DNA from: JBLIRR01 sp049472395
Lineage (GTDB): Bacteria > SZUA-182 > DTGQ01 > JBLIRR01
Direction: 5' to 3'
DNA length: 64,000 nucleotides
Assembly: GCA_049472395.1 (NCBI GenBank)
Contig: JBLIRR010000019.1
Span: 1-64,000 of the forward strand
Shown here: positions 46,001 through 56,558 of the stretch, piece after piece
Layout: the number at the start of each line of letters is the position of its first letter
Position numbering within the stretch: position 1 is the first letter of the stretch
Translations under genes and position numbers: made by a program
The notes under the pieces: model-generated
What the model was told of the DNA's origin: nothing
The model's input: the letters and a program-made list of their open reading frames with translations, nothing else
Databases searched by the model: none

Positions 46001-49000
46001 TGGCTCCAGCTATCACTTTCTCCTGTTTTTCTTTCTATCTTAAAGCCTGTCTCATTATTTGAATTGTCGGTCCAGCTTACATTGATCTTCTCCGGCTCGC
46101 TGGAGGTAGCTATAAGATTGGAAGGAGAAGCGGGAACGGGTTCAAACGGAGTAGCAAAAACCAGGCTGGCTGGGAGATTTGTTACTCGTTCATTTTTATA
46201 ATCAAGAGGATAAATATCGATATAGTAGGTAGTATTGTATGCTAGATTAGAAAGAGGAATACTTCTTTCTTCAGTTATGGTAAATAGATTTTTCAAATTT
46301 TGGCTTTCGCCGACTACTACTTCGTACTTCTCATAGCAATTATCTGAATCAGGAATAATGTTGATTGTAATCTCATTCTTATCAAGGAAGGCATGGTTTT
46401 CATTCTGAATTGTTATTTCATCGATCTCCTTGACTTGTATGAAAATTTTCTGAGAAGTCCCTGCCTCGCCAATGAGATCGCCGGCTTTGGACAGAATTGC
46501 ATACTCGTAGAATTCACCATATTCAACTGTATCGTCCACAAAGCTATCCACGTTTATGATATCGAGTGTTTCATATATGCCTGCACTGTTTTTCCGAGTG
46601 ACAATATATTTGTCAATACCTTCTATAGTATTAAACTGGACCTTTACAGAAGGAGTATCGGTATCATTATTTATCAAATTGAGAGACGTCACATCAGGAG
46701 AAACAATCTCTTTTAACTGGATATGAAACTCTTTTGACTCATATTTCATACCATGGTAATAGGCCGTCACCTTCCAATCAAAGTCAGTTACTTCGTCTCT
46801 AAAGAGATACTGATAGCTCGTATCAAATGTCACTGCAACGCTGCTAAAGTTTTCTTCCCCGTTTTTCTTCAGATAAAGCTCGTAATTAACAGATTCGCTT
46901 AGGTCATTTCCTATGCCCCAGGCAAAATCGACTATTCGTTGATCGACATAGTACCCTGTATCGTCTGGGAAGAATTTTGAATAATCAAACTCCACCATCT
47001 CCCCTTCGATAACGACAGCATGGGAAAGCTCCATAGAATCCTGACCAGCCTCGATCTTGAAGGTATATTCACCGATATACCCCTCGACGATAACTATTTT
47101 GTTTGTTTCACCATCTGTCTTAAAATACTCTTGCCATTCGGAGCTTCCTGCCTTCTTTTTGCAAACTGTATAGCCTGTATGGCTATTTGTGCCGTTGGCA
47201 CTCCAAGTAAAGATCAATTTTTCGCCGAGCTGGGCAGTGGATTTATTCACTGAAAATGAGGTAAATTCAAGAGGCTCGATAATATCGAATGTCACTGTAT
47301 CGTAGTTGATGTTACCTTCATAATCGTAAGCGATTATCTTGAACGTTATCTCACCGGTTATTCCCTCGCTGAGAGTATACATATCATTGGTTATTGAGAC
47401 ATCTGTGATTGTATCAATCAGCGTATTTGCGCCCTCGACAATTTTGTAAATCTCATATTTGATAAGCTCGTCCCGATTGTCGCTTGCCTGCCAGGAAAGC
47501 ATAAGTGTTGTGCCGTCCGTAACCTGCGCTCCTGCATTTGTAAAAATCACCTCCGGCTGAACAATATCCCCGGAAAGATTCCCCACTGCCAGGAAGTTAC
47601 CCCATGCGACGGCAACATATTTGTTCTGGTTTATATCGACTTTTTTATAATTTTCAAGGCTATTAGCAGAACCGAAGGCGATAATGCTCTTTTCCCCTTT
47701 AGTGAGATCAAGTTTGGTTACAACGTTTTTACCGCGGTACGGTTCATACCCATATCCAACAAAAATCGCCTCGTCGTCGAATGCAGCAAGCTCATTAGAT
47801 TGGGTCAAACTATCGAACGTCTCAATTGATAAATCCTTTTTAAACAGAATAAAATTCATCTTCCCGTTATTATACATATTCAAAGCAGCAATAAACGTTG
47901 AGCCGAAGGATTTGAATTCTAAAGGGGTATAGCCATCACCGCCATCATATAATGCCTGCTTTATAGTAAGATCGGAATTTAAAGAATAAATTTTTCCATA
48001 TCCATACGTTGATGAAAGATAATCATCAACAATATTAAGGCAGGTACCAAAATCTTCGTCTGAAAAATTGGTGATGCTGCCGAGGGTTGGGAATATCTGT
48101 ATAAATTTATTCTTGTCCAGACCATAGTTCTTCAGTCTGCCTTCTTCATAATTCCAGGTACCGTCATAAGGATGCCCCCCTCCCCATGCAGCGTAAAGAT
48201 CTTCATTGTTCTTGATAAATTGAATTTGATCTATCTGATTTGGACTTTTTTCAAAATTATCAATTGTCAGCCGATAAGACTCCCCGGAATAATTTGCTGT
48301 ATTATCTGCCATGGCATAGAGGCAGCTTCCATCATGAATGAGAGCGATATATTCTTCAGCCTTGAATGGAAGAGCGTCGCCGATTCGAAAAATATTGCCA
48401 GTCTCCAGATCGAGCATTTTAAGATACGCAGAATAAATGTTGATTGAATTGAAAATCGTATTATCGGTAAAAACCACCAATGCCTTGTTGTTGCCGATAT
48501 ACGCAATATCGGAAGCGTTATCAATATATTCGTTCAGACTTGTCCGGGCGATATTTTTAGAGAATGTACAGCTGCCGGTATCAAATTCAAGTATTTCATT
48601 AGGAGTCCAGATAGGCTTTGATTGAAAGGGATTATCAAATATCAGATATACCCGATTTTCAGTCTTAATTACCCTTGAAAAGTTGATCCAATCCCAATTA
48701 TCGACAAAATCTACTGTCTGTCCATCAAACGTATATGCAATATGCGCTTTTTCAACGATATTTTCCCCTTCAAGGCTGTATACCTTCCCATTTCCGAAGA
48801 TAAATACTTTGCCGCTCTTGGCAACCAAGGATGTCTTAATTGCTTCATTTGACTCCATGCCAATGGTAAAAGGCAACTGATATGAATCAGCAATAAGGCT
48901 TTCTGTGTCGAATTTCACCAATTTTAACTCCCATGGGTTAATAAAGTAAATCAGGGTTCCATCAGAGGTAGGTTTAATCCAGAAACTTTCAATATCACCT

Positions 49001-52000
49001 GCGTTGTTCTGGATAGTGATGCTTTCTCTGCTGCCTATATGACCTTCAGAAAAAGAATACCGTGAAATTTTGTCCCAACCAACACAAAGATCCCAGAGGT
49101 ATCCATTGACCAAGATATGCTTTGTAGGATCACAGAAATACCTGTCCTGCAAATCATCAATTTTAGCTGTGCCCGCTATACGTGGAACATTCTCGTTTTT
49201 AATAATTATTGGCGAAACAAAAGATGAGCCGCTTTTATAAGTGTAATAATATTTTTCTGTACCACCCGGACTTTTGAGAAGGGCATATGGTGTTCCTTGA
49301 AATATCTCAAGATCGACCACTTCATACTTCTTATCGCAAATCTTTGTCTTGGATGAAATGGTATCGCTTAATTTATCATAGGTGATGTAATATTTATTGT
49401 TCTCATAGACAAATGTATCTTCATTATCACCGACAGCGGTATCCAGGTAATAGCGATACATATGTTCAACAACAGCGTGCACTATATTGGTTTCATCCAT
49501 TTTCACAAACTTGATTTGTTGATACTCTTCTTTATACATAGCATCTATGGGAAAATCGATTTCTTCATCATAGAGGATGATAGCTTTATTGAAGGGTGAA
49601 GGAAGCTCGGTATCAGCATTTATCCTAAACCTGTCTGACCGGACTTTCCTTGCATTACCCCGAATATCAGTTATTATAAGCTCAAGGTAACAGTTTTGAG
49701 AGGAATAATAATTCTTATCAGGGATTTCCCAGTTGTACTGGCTTAAAAACACAATCCCATTATCATTCTCTTCAGAATATATTAACTCACTGCTTGATCC
49801 ATGTAATAATTTTACCTCGATGTGACGTATTTCATTATCCGAATCGTTCAGGATCGAAAAGGTAAGGTCTTGCCCTACTGTAAATGCTGGGAGAGTCGGC
49901 AGGATATCGGCATCTATTCTGTTCGAGTATATGGAGAAAAGCTCCGATGTTTTGATTGTTTCGTTGCCCTTATCGTCGTACAATCGCACCCTGATCTGGG
50001 CATTGTTAGTCGGCTGTATTTCCGTGGGAATAAGCCAATCAATAAAGTTACCCCCGGTATTAGTACAATTAGGACAGGAGCCTGAATAGAATTGTATATA
50101 ATCATAATCATTTGTGCCGTCGTAGAGCAAAATCCAATCGTCGGTTGTACTATCATATCTAAGATCGATGATTCCCCTGGCGACTCTGATATCATCATAG
50201 GCTTCAATAACAATTGTCAGTTCCTGCCCCATGCGGGCCCAGAAGATGCCTGTCCCGTCATACATACTGCCATATTCCCGAAGGTTGAAGTGTGTGACCA
50301 CAGGCCCGCCGGCATCAATATAATTTATTGTGTAAGTATATTCATTGTTTGCGGTGTCAACATCCTGGGCATCCTCATAAGAAAAATAAAACTTAATCTG
50401 GCTTTCCTCTGAGACAAGAACATTATCATAGATCTTTCCGTTGCTTTCCCAAACCCTGTCACGGAACTGAACCGTTACATCAACAACCTCTTCTTCGGCT
50501 GGAGCAAGCTCCTTGCTTGTGTGTCCCCAACTTAACCAGAAAGGGCTTTCAGAGCCATTTTTGATATACGAGCACGTGATACTTCGTAATTTGGCTGTTT
50601 CGCTTCCCAGGTTTTTGACCGTCAGTTGAAAACCCACTGTAGAATCAGGCTTAATTTCACCTTCATGCTCCACCTTTGTTATTGCCAGGTCAGAGCCCGT
50701 TGCCACGGTTGTGAAATGCCATATAGGAGATTTAATGTACTCTCCGCTATAATAATCTTTGTTGTTATTGCCATCCTCGCGTACCCAGATCTGCCAGTAG
50801 TATGTGGTGTTTGGCTTTAAAGGTTCATGATATTCCTCGGCAAAATCAAACCAATTTTGACCTTTATGATCGGAGAGGAACGACCGTAACACAAAATAAT
50901 TGAGGTTGTTTTGATCGGTACCATAGGTTACAAAATAATCAAGATCATCCCCGTCTTCATCATAGGCTCTCCACCGTAATATGGGACTTTTACCGACGCC
51001 TGTGGCGCCATCACCAGGCTCCTGATATGATTCGTCAAAGTAAGGGAAGTCCTGAATGTCTATCCTTATGCTTTGACTATTGCTCCATGGGCCTGTGCCT
51101 CTATTATTTATTGCCCTTACTCTGAAATAATAAGTAGTATTATCTTTCAGATTGGTTATGGTATAGTGTATTGATTCATACATATTATCACCGGGGGCAG
51201 GATTGCCGGCATTGATTCTGATCGCATTGCTAAAATTACTGTTATCGGCATATTCAATTTCATAATAATTAACATTGTCATTATGATGCGAATCAATAAC
51301 CTTTCTCCATCTCAAGGTAATTCGATCTCTTGTGGCCGTGATTCCTAATCCATACAAACAGGGGGCTTGGGGTATCTCAGTAGATTTTTCTACATGGGGC
51401 TTCTTGGGCATATAATATAAGGTAATGATATCGCTGGTATAGGTTTCATTATTTGATGTGTTAGCCGCTTCTATTCTAAATTCTATTCTATTGTAATTTT
51501 TAGCCTCATCTATATTAACCGGCTGATTTCCTTTCCTTGGGTCTATATTGGTTTGTTCAAATATATTTATCCAACTGCTCCCATTATCCAAGGAATAGTA
51601 AATCTTGAACCTATCGGTATACTCGTTCACTGAATAGCTCAAATAGAATTTATCTTCATCTTGGTTATAGATTACAGAAAGCTGGGCCGATGGGAGGTTT
51701 GGATTGACAACCAGGGCATTTTGTTTTACTGAGATCTCGACCCAACATTGATCTCCAAAATAAGCCCCGGAACTATTTTGCATCCGCCAATTGCCTTTAT
51801 AAATGCCGGCTGCATTGGGAGCCACCAGATCTACATTGACATCGATAGTGCCTCCTGGCTCCACTCCTGAAACAGTCACTGAATTTGGTCCTTGCATTTT
51901 ACTTCCGCTAACGAAAACCCATTTATAGCCACTTTCCCAGGTAGTTGTGCCGGTATTTTTAATGCGCCAGGTTTTTGTAAAGCTTTGGCCTGGCAGCAGT

Positions 52001-54915
52001 TCAGTGCCGTCTGGGATGGTGATATCCGGTGGAACGAATTGGGCATTATCAAATAAAGGGGATTCAATAGGTTCATCTAAGGTTAGCGTATCAAGAATAT
52101 TAAGAAGATCCGCTTTTATAGTTTCAAATAAAGGGATTGAACCATTTAAAAGTTTCCCATCTTTCATATCTGCATGATCATATCCTTCAAAACTCCGTCT
52201 TAGCATTGTGCTTGAACCATAAAATTTTGCACTATCAACAGGAACAAAACCATCATTATTAATATAATAAAATTTCTGCATAACAGAACTCGAAAACAAT
52301 AATTGTTTATGTTCATCAAATATAAGATCCACTCCTGAAGGGTTATAATCCGCTGGGATTATTTTATTCATATAGGAATAAGCAAAAACTGTTAATAATT
52401 CTAAAGGGGATAATGATATTAAGTACCTGTAATAAGGAGCATTTGAGTTTATATACCCATAATAAGCAATAATCTTATCACTATATGCTTCACAATCATT
52501 TAAATTTTTCATCCAGCTATTTTTTTCATTCTCCATATTATATTTAGGAGAAATATTACAATAATTATCGAACCGAAGATCAGATCTATTTGGTTCATAT
52601 ACTCGAACTTGACAATTTTGTGATACTGAATAAAAATTCCTAAAAGCCGATAAAAGATCCTGATTCATACAAGTCTGCAAAATAGAATCCGTACATTCCG
52701 TATCTATTTGCCACCAATAAAATATATCAATTATTGCAGTGATTGCTATTAATTCTAACTCTGACCTATTAAGTAATAGAAAATTAGTTCTTGCAGCGTC
52801 ATTTGCCGCTGGTGTACCGTGATGAGGAGTAGCAAGAGTGATGAGTTTTATTATCCTATCACCAGCTCTTGGATATGGATTTCCTTTATAATCGCCAGTA
52901 TTATGCGAGTGTTCATTCATATATGAACGTGCTACTAATCCACCCATACTATGAGCTACAATAACAAAAGGGACATCTTTTATTTTTAATTCATAGACAG
53001 AATTACGTTCGGCATAACAGTCTATTGCGTCATCTATTTTATTTCTTAAACTTTTAGCTATATCCCAGACAGTATTTCTATCGCTTTCATAAAAAAAGAG
53101 ATATAATTTATAATTTTTATATAAATCATTTTTATAAAAGAAATCAATAAAATTTTGCCAATATAAAAAATTTGGATTATTTATATCATCAATCTTTATA
53201 ACTCCACTTTCTGCTGTTCTGTTACCATGAATGCCATGAATTAAAATAAGAGGGATTTGATTATCATAATTTTCGTCAGTATACGGTAAAAGAGTCGTAT
53301 GATCATCAGCAGGGCTAGGATCATAGATATTTGCGTGTGGTGTAGTTGTTTCTTCGGAAGCAGTAGAAAAACTCCATACATTACTGGGAATATTATTGCC
53401 ACAGTTATTCTTGGCAACTATTTTCCAGTAATAAAGGGTATTATAATCAAAGGGTGGCAAGCTGTAACTGCTACTAGTAGTATTACCATAATAAGGAGGA
53501 TTTGATGATGTTCCAAAATATACATCATAAGAATCTGCATTTGCTGAGTCTGACCAGTCTAGATCACTATCAATAATTATATCGTAACACATGTGACAAG
53601 GCAATGGGTTGCTCGGTGTGTCGGGTGCAGAACATACTATTACCTTACTTGGACCGGGTGGATCAGGCTGACAACTCCAGTTCCCTGCATTGTCAACTAC
53701 ATGTATCCCATACCAGTAAATGCCTACTGATGGAGGGGCATTAGTAAAAGTGGCACTTGAGGGACCATTTCCTGAATGTGATTTGCTTATAATCTGCGAC
53801 CAGTTTCCCGGACTGCCATTGCTATCATTGGCACGCCAAAGTTCTACTCGATTCAAGCCCGAACCACCTGTGTCTGAAGCCGTATACGAAATTGTAAAGG
53901 CGTTGCCCAATGTAAGAGAACCGGGATTGACAGAAAAAGTGCTGGCAATAGGATCGGTTATATCAGAAGAATCTTCCGAGAACATGTCCAAATAAACTTG
54001 CGGTACATCGATAATGTCGTCCCAACAATTTGCCTGTTGACATTCAGAATAAGATACATATTCCTTTTTTCCCTTATTTATAAGATATACATCCGTTCCT
54101 TCATATAATCTGATATATATGCCGTTTGATGTGCTATCAGAAGAAATGAAATCTGGTCCAGGTGCATATGAGTTAGAAACGGTATATACGTTCGTCCAAC
54201 TCCACCCATGTATTCCTGCGTTTTGCATTGTATTAAGAACGTCAGGATTAATTACTCTATATTTTTTATTATTCTGTATCCAATAAACGTTAATAGTATC
54301 AGAACTAATATATGTAAGGAATTTGTCAATGGGAGAAATAGAAATTTTACCAATATAATCATTAGGATTATGGTAACCATAGTTATCGGGATTGCTTGGT
54401 GTATAACCCCAATACAAACCTGTTCCAGAAGGATTATCAGTCACAGAAGCATCTTTAATTTCAAAATGGAGGTGAACATCCCAGTTATCTTGTTTCCCAT
54501 ATCCAGATCCACCCATTACTCCTATTTTTTCACCTTTATAAACCTTATTGCCAATTGCTATACCTACCTCAATTGATTTCAGATGCGCATATAAACTGTA
54601 AATCTTTTTGTTCCCTAATAAAATATGTTCGATAATAATATTATTCCCCATACCATGGTCATTAGAACTCATATATTCTACATATACAATCGTGCCCTCA
54701 TTTGATGCAACTATATCATGAGTACCGTTTCCACTATAATCTATTCCGGTATGATATTCTGTATTATTTGCACAAGTTAGCGTATTATATAAACAGTCTT
54801 CGATCTGATAGGTAGAGGCTGGATGCCCAAATGTCATATCATTAGCTGTTACAGGAAATGGTAGAAGGATTAAAACCAAAATGAGAGTAAGATAATATAT
54901 GTTAATCCTAAACAT
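43015..54915 (-). CDS. Giant secreted multidomain protein with M23 peptidase and alpha/beta-hydrolase (lipase) domains
   Basis: At about 3966 residues it is the largest gene in the window. GGAGG lies 6 bases before the ATG at 54915; an ATG four codons earlier has none. A signal peptide (RINIYYLTLILVLILLPFPV) leads to an M23/LytM domain (residues about 25-195) with HTGID (H55, D59) and HLH (H148, H150), the zinc ligands of peptidoglycan endopeptidases. Ig- and FN3-like domains follow. At about 550-930 stands a lipase-like alpha/beta hydrolase: LILIHGIHGN, AHSMGG (S656), NNDGFVPVDS (D888) and GYDHAD (H914). Then an NBR1-Ig-like domain (about 956-1065), FN3 modules, a CARDB-like segment, a propeller-like region (about 1850-2400), further FN3, a MopE-like Asp/Cys-rich metal-binding stretch (ELCNNIDDNCNG, DGLDNDCDGEID) and IPT/TIG-like repeats. 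The C-terminus is acidic with no anchor. Confidence 0.8.
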   Translation of the reverse strand: MFRINIYYLTLILVLILLPFPVTANDMTFGHPASTYQIEDCLYNTLTCANNTEYHTGIDYSGNGTHDIVASNEGTIVYVEYMSSNDHGMGNNIIIEHILLGNKKIYSLYAHLKSIEVGIAIGNKVYKGEKIGVMGGSGYGKQDNWDVHLHFEIKDASVTDNPSGTGLYWGYTPSNPDNYGYHNPNDYIGKISISPIDKFLTYISSDTINVYWIQNNKKYRVINPDVLNTMQNAGIHGWSWTNVYTVSNSYAPGPDFISSDSTSNGIYIRLYEGTDVYLINKGKKEYVSYSECQQANCWDDIIDVPQVYLDMFSEDSSDITDPIASTFSVNPGSLTLGNAFTISYTASDTGGSGLNRVELWRANDSNGSPGNWSQIISKSHSGNGPSSATFTNAPPSVGIYWYGIHVVDNAGNWSCQPDPPGPSKVIVCSAPDTPSNPLPCHMCYDIIIDSDLDWSDSANADSYDVYFGTSSNPPYYGNTTSSSYSLPPFDYNTLYYWKIVAKNNCGNNIPSNVWSFSTASEETTTPHANIYDPSPADDHTTLLPYTDENYDNQIPLILIHGIHGNRTAESGVIKIDDINNPNFLYWQNFIDFFYKNDLYKNYKLYLFFYESDRNTVWDIAKSLRNKIDDAIDCYAERNSVYELKIKDVPFVIVAHSMGGLVARSYMNEHSHNTGDYKGNPYPRAGDRIIKLITLATPHHGTPAANDAARTNFLLLNRSELELIAITAIIDIFYWWQIDTECTDSILQTCMNQDLLSAFRNFYSVSQNCQVRVYEPNRSDLRFDNYCNISPKYNMENEKNSWMKNLNDCEAYSDKIIAYYGYINSNAPYYRYLISLSPLELLTVFAYSYMNKIIPADYNPSGVDLIFDEHKQLLFSSSVMQKFYYINNDGFVPVDSAKFYGSSTMLRRSFEGYDHADMKDGKLLNGSIPLFETIKADLLNILDTLTLDEPIESPLFDNAQFVPPDITIPDGTELLPGQSFTKTWRIKNTGTTTWESGYKWVFVSGSKMQGPNSVTVSGVEPGGTIDVNVDLVAPNAAGIYKGNWRMQNSSGAYFGDQCWVEISVKQNALVVNPNLPSAQLSVIYNQDEDKFYLSYSVNEYTDRFKIYYSLDNGSSWINIFEQTNIDPRKGNQPVNIDEAKNYNRIEFRIEAANTSNNETYTSDIITLYYMPKKPHVEKSTEIPQAPCLYGLGITATRDRITLRWRKVIDSHHNDNVNYYEIEYADNSNFSNAIRINAGNPAPGDNMYESIHYTITNLKDNTTYYFRVRAINNRGTGPWSNSQSIRIDIQDFPYFDESYQEPGDGATGVGKSPILRWRAYDEDGDDLDYFVTYGTDQNNLNYFVLRSFLSDHKGQNWFDFAEEYHEPLKPNTTYYWQIWVREDGNNNKDYYSGEYIKSPIWHFTTVATGSDLAITKVEHEGEIKPDSTVGFQLTVKNLGSETAKLRSITCSYIKNGSESPFWLSWGHTSKELAPAEEEVVDVTVQFRDRVWESNGKIYDNVLVSEESQIKFYFSYEDAQDVDTANNEYTYTINYIDAGGPVVTHFNLREYGSMYDGTGIFWARMGQELTIVIEAYDDIRVARGIIDLRYDSTTDDWILLYDGTNDYDYIQFYSGSCPNCTNTGGNFIDWLIPTEIQPTNNAQIRVRLYDDKGNETIKTSELFSIYSNRIDADILPTLPAFTVGQDLTFSILNDSDNEIRHIEVKLLHGSSSELIYSEENDNGIVFLSQYNWEIPDKNYYSSQNCYLELIITDIRGNARKVRSDRFRINADTELPSPFNKAIILYDEEIDFPIDAMYKEEYQQIKFVKMDETNIVHAVVEHMYRYYLDTAVGDNEDTFVYENNKYYITYDKLSDTISSKTKICDKKYEVVDLEIFQGTPYALLKSPGGTEKYYYTYKSGSSFVSPIIIKNENVPRIAGTAKIDDLQDRYFCDPTKHILVNGYLWDLCVGWDKISRYSFSEGHIGSRESITIQNNAGDIESFWIKPTSDGTLIYFINPWELKLVKFDTESLIADSYQLPFTIGMESNEAIKTSLVAKSGKVFIFGNGKVYSLEGENIVEKAHIAYTFDGQTVDFVDNWDWINFSRVIKTENRVYLIFDNPFQSKPIWTPNEILEFDTGSCTFSKNIARTSLNEYIDNASDIAYIGNNKALVVFTDNTIFNSINIYSAYLKMLDLETGNIFRIGDALPFKAEEYIALIHDGSCLYAMADNTANYSGESYRLTIDNFEKSPNQIDQIQFIKNNEDLYAAWGGGHPYDGTWNYEEGRLKNYGLDKNKFIQIFPTLGSITNFSDEDFGTCLNIVDDYLSSTYGYGKIYSLNSDLTIKQALYDGGDGYTPLEFKSFGSTFIAALNMYNNGKMNFILFKKDLSIETFDSLTQSNELAAFDDEAIFVGYGYEPYRGKNVVTKLDLTKGEKSIIAFGSANSLENYKKVDINQNKYVAVAWGNFLAVGNLSGDIVQPEVIFTNAGAQVTDGTTLMLSWQASDNRDELIKYEIYKIVEGANTLIDTITDVSITNDMYTLSEGITGEITFKIIAYDYEGNINYDTVTFDIIEPLEFTSFSVNKSTAQLGEKLIFTWSANGTNSHTGYTVCKKKAGSSEWQEYFKTDGETNKIVIVEGYIGEYTFKIEAGQDSMELSHAVVIEGEMVEFDYSKFFPDDTGYYVDQRIVDFAWGIGNDLSESVNYELYLKKNGEENFSSVAVTFDTSYQYLFRDEVTDFDWKVTAYYHGMKYESKEFHIQLKEIVSPDVTSLNLINNDTDTPSVKVQFNTIEGIDKYIVTRKNSAGIYETLDIINVDSFVDDTVEYGEFYEYAILSKAGDLIGEAGTSQKIFIQVKEIDEITIQNENHAFLDKNEITINIIPDSDNCYEKYEVVVGESQNLKNLFTITEERSIPLSNLAYNTTYYIDIYPLDYKNERVTNLPASLVFATPFEPVPASPSNLIATSSEPEKINVSWTDNSNNETGFKIERKTGESDSWSQLFVMGSDVSSYIDMGLNPGITYFYRVRAYNASGNSGYSNETQATSVSETDDDGDGYFVSDGDCDNNNSSIYPGAIELCNNIDDNCNGQKDENLSQSCYTGPFKTEGVGICKGGTQICNAGMWETCTGEILPSLEEYDGLDNDCDGEIDEVELIDDEPPVAVIMNTPGGIINTTQYSVSIGGIDVISYRSKVDYQDWSDEIDVKDSFAFTLTSEGDHTLYILGKDSAGNWQKEENATVISWKIDRTPPVALVSHYPEGRVGSTEINIKVAGTDVQYYKYKLDDNNWSAAFSAAKPIRETDLAEGAHSIDVIGLDTAGNWQEEAESTTIIWAIDTTIPTAVLDNLPESITNKIYATISVNGVNIDKYKYTINNATIWNLQSIEETIDLTKDMLIEGQNILYVNAYSPYNDIWQDGPVSEGFIGETIDNATKYNWTLDLTPPEGITTLNAEYGAPPSTAIELSWQVVENGLKGYQIWYSEQDIKEENLNNAINLFCDKIPGPAGYTEAFLTRGLLPDTRYYFGVKSIDEAGNFSNISNIATLMTSNILPQILTVELAEGGRTGDNSRERELVISGENFIIGKNNKILFISSTDLFMLTFEIISTSANETKIIVDVPIGAPTGAYNLRVININGTSELSEQLYTITDPSHSVPEVNKITPDVSFPQIINIELEGKNFTGATAITFVTIDQEVVYSKDIGSPTNDTTILAPVDLSNLTEGFYYIQVHTPHGFNSISSAQFEISNILDLNNVTGTATTTRSINMPDNGIVPVHVTLTTPGFESDNPVIVNKAKIKVDIDPGTAILYAADGLDNVPYTGIVDPPRQIPVTPELVEELGSNAILFSMGSSSHKLIFGEEQAIFVRIDITMPDSTSDPSIYYIEPDGNISLAGIEGIRFEKMIKKGGAILSRQIGIPETGLTSYTFGLLLDHMSIFAVGIESQNLAQTDSNQEEDNSGEESNQSGSIEDDLIDTPDNNLPPTPLLNDSSSDEKGNCFFNALNH

Positions 54916-55673
54916 CTTAGCCTCCAAAACATTATTATATATTTAAAATAATAAATTATAATTTTTATTGATAATGTTTATTATATTAATTTATATCCTT
55001 TGTTTAATTAATATCAGGCAATTCAATAATTCTCACTGTAATATGTTCATATAAAACAAGGAATTTATTTTCATTAGAAAACTTAATAATTAATAATATT
55101 ATTCAATTTTATTATTGTATTAACGATCTAATATATTTCGAAATAGTAAGCTAATTATCATTAAATTTTAAATATAAAATCAAAATTAATTAATTCAATA
55201 TTAACATATAAATATAAAATAAGCAAAATAGATTTATATATTTTTTATTTAAGTTAGTTTATCTAATTTTGAATATATTAAGGGCTAAGATTCGGAAGAT
55301 AGTATTAGAATAAAGGTGTATAAGGAGAGCGATACAGAAAGCGATTAATGCCCCAATACCAAATTTGTTCCTGATTTATTTATCCCTTACAAACTACCTT
55401 GATTGTACGTAAAGATTCTACTTCTCATATCCAACAGTTGTTCTGTAAATCTGCTCATCTTTTGGATGGCAAGCATCCATCGCTACTGATTATCCTTTAC
55501 AAGCAAAGGTATGAGAGGGGAAGGGCTGGTAATGATACGTGAAGGTGAAGCTCTTCTTCGTCTGCCGCATTATGATAATCATCATCAGTGAGCCTGTATA
55601 TAGATCTGCAGTTCTAAGGGAATTATCCATAGTCCATAGGATAGAAAATTTAGAGGAATGGGTACAAATTACC
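54916..55673. other. AT-rich intergenic region
   Basis: 54930-55270 is extremely AT-rich and should hold the promoter of the giant gene. 55440-55600 has short open stretches (for example KHPSLLIILYKQRYERGRA) that may be decayed coding DNA, interrupted by stops in every frame. No gene is supported. Confidence 0.4.
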
Positions 55674-56195
55674 CTACACCACTACACCGAGTGCTTTGAA
55701 TACAGCATCAACAGGATCTGCATAAAAGCTGGTTTGGAATTTTGCAAATAACTCACCAGGTATGGTGGGGATATCACCCACGCTGCTCATGGGGAGTAAT
55801 ATCCGTTTAGCGCCGGAATCAAAGGCAACCTACAATGTCTCTGCAAGGTTTTTCGTTGGTATGATATTTCCGCCCAAGCTCATATCACCTAAGATAACTA
55901 ACTGGCTTTGAACAGGTTTTCCTAATAATCCTGAACAAAGGGTGACGAAACTGCAGAGCGTCAGGGCGGCTGCTGGCCCAATATTATGAAGTTCAACAAC
56001 ATGAAGGTGGTAATCATGATCCCCCGCTTTCGCTGCTGCACTGACCCGCGTGATATGTGCTTTGAAAAAATCAAAAGCCACCTTTATTGCTTTCTTCGTC
56101 TTTGTACCAGTACCCGCACCTGTTATGGAGAGTTTCCCATTCCCGCCTGTTACTTGAAGCTTCAGTCTAAATAACCCTAATGATATTTTTGCCAT
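55674..56195 (-). pseudogene. brxL: brxL (BREX Lon-like protease) C-terminal remnant with amber stop
   Basis: Codons from 56195 read MAKISLGLFRLKLQVTGGNG, KKAIKVAFDFFKAHITRVSA, and LCSFVTLCSGLLGKPVQSQL, then VILGDMSLGGNIIPTKNLAE-TL, the C-terminal Lon-like domain of BrxL-type proteins. A TAG at the position where relatives have Gln (55830-55832) breaks the frame. Translation beyond it continues VAFDSGAKRILLPMSSVGDI, PTIPGELFAKFQTSFYADP and VDAVFKALG before the final TAG at 55674. The N-terminal AAA part (about 500 residues) is missing, and a TGA stands just upstream. No other BREX gene is in the window. Confidence 0.8.
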
Positions 56196-56255
56196 TTTTA
56201 AAATTGCCCGTCAAATTTAAAACCATATTTTTTAGTGGTTTCTACAAAATGTTGA

Positions 56256-56558
56256 TCATAGCCAAACGCTTGGAGAAACATTTTTTTCTTTTCTTAACCT
56301 TCCCCTCTCTTTTTCAAAAATTTTGCAGATTTCATCTTCAATACCAAGAATGGAAACATTAGTCAAAAAATCATTTAAAGATTGCTCATTACTATCTGGA
56401 TCTTTAGAGTAATAAACGCCTTCGTAAAGCTCCGCTAAAGAAATAATACTGATAGCCAATCCTTCTTCTCTCAAAGATTTAAGTTTTTCTACAATCTTCT
56501 CGTTACCGTTTAGGTAATGAATAACCCAATCAGTATCTAAAAGATACAAGATTTTCAT
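56256..56558 (-). pseudogene. VapC-type PIN toxin, truncated and frameshifted
   Basis: The 100-residue frame starts ILYLLDTDWVIHYLNGNEKI with the first PIN Asp and SIISLAELYEGVYYSKDP with the conserved Glu, as in type II VapC ribonucleases. After RGRLRKEK it departs from the family at an A7 run. In the neighbouring frame a PIN-like tail (FGYDQHFVETTKKYGFKFDG) continues to 56198. The block with the later catalytic Asp residues is missing, so the enzyme is probably inactive. It overlaps the antitoxin gene by 4 bp (ATGA). Confidence 0.65.

Noticed and set aside
55539..55751. 70-codon plus-strand frame near the brxL remnant
   Set aside because: It is partly antisense to the conserved BrxL C-terminal coding sequence and has no ribosome site.
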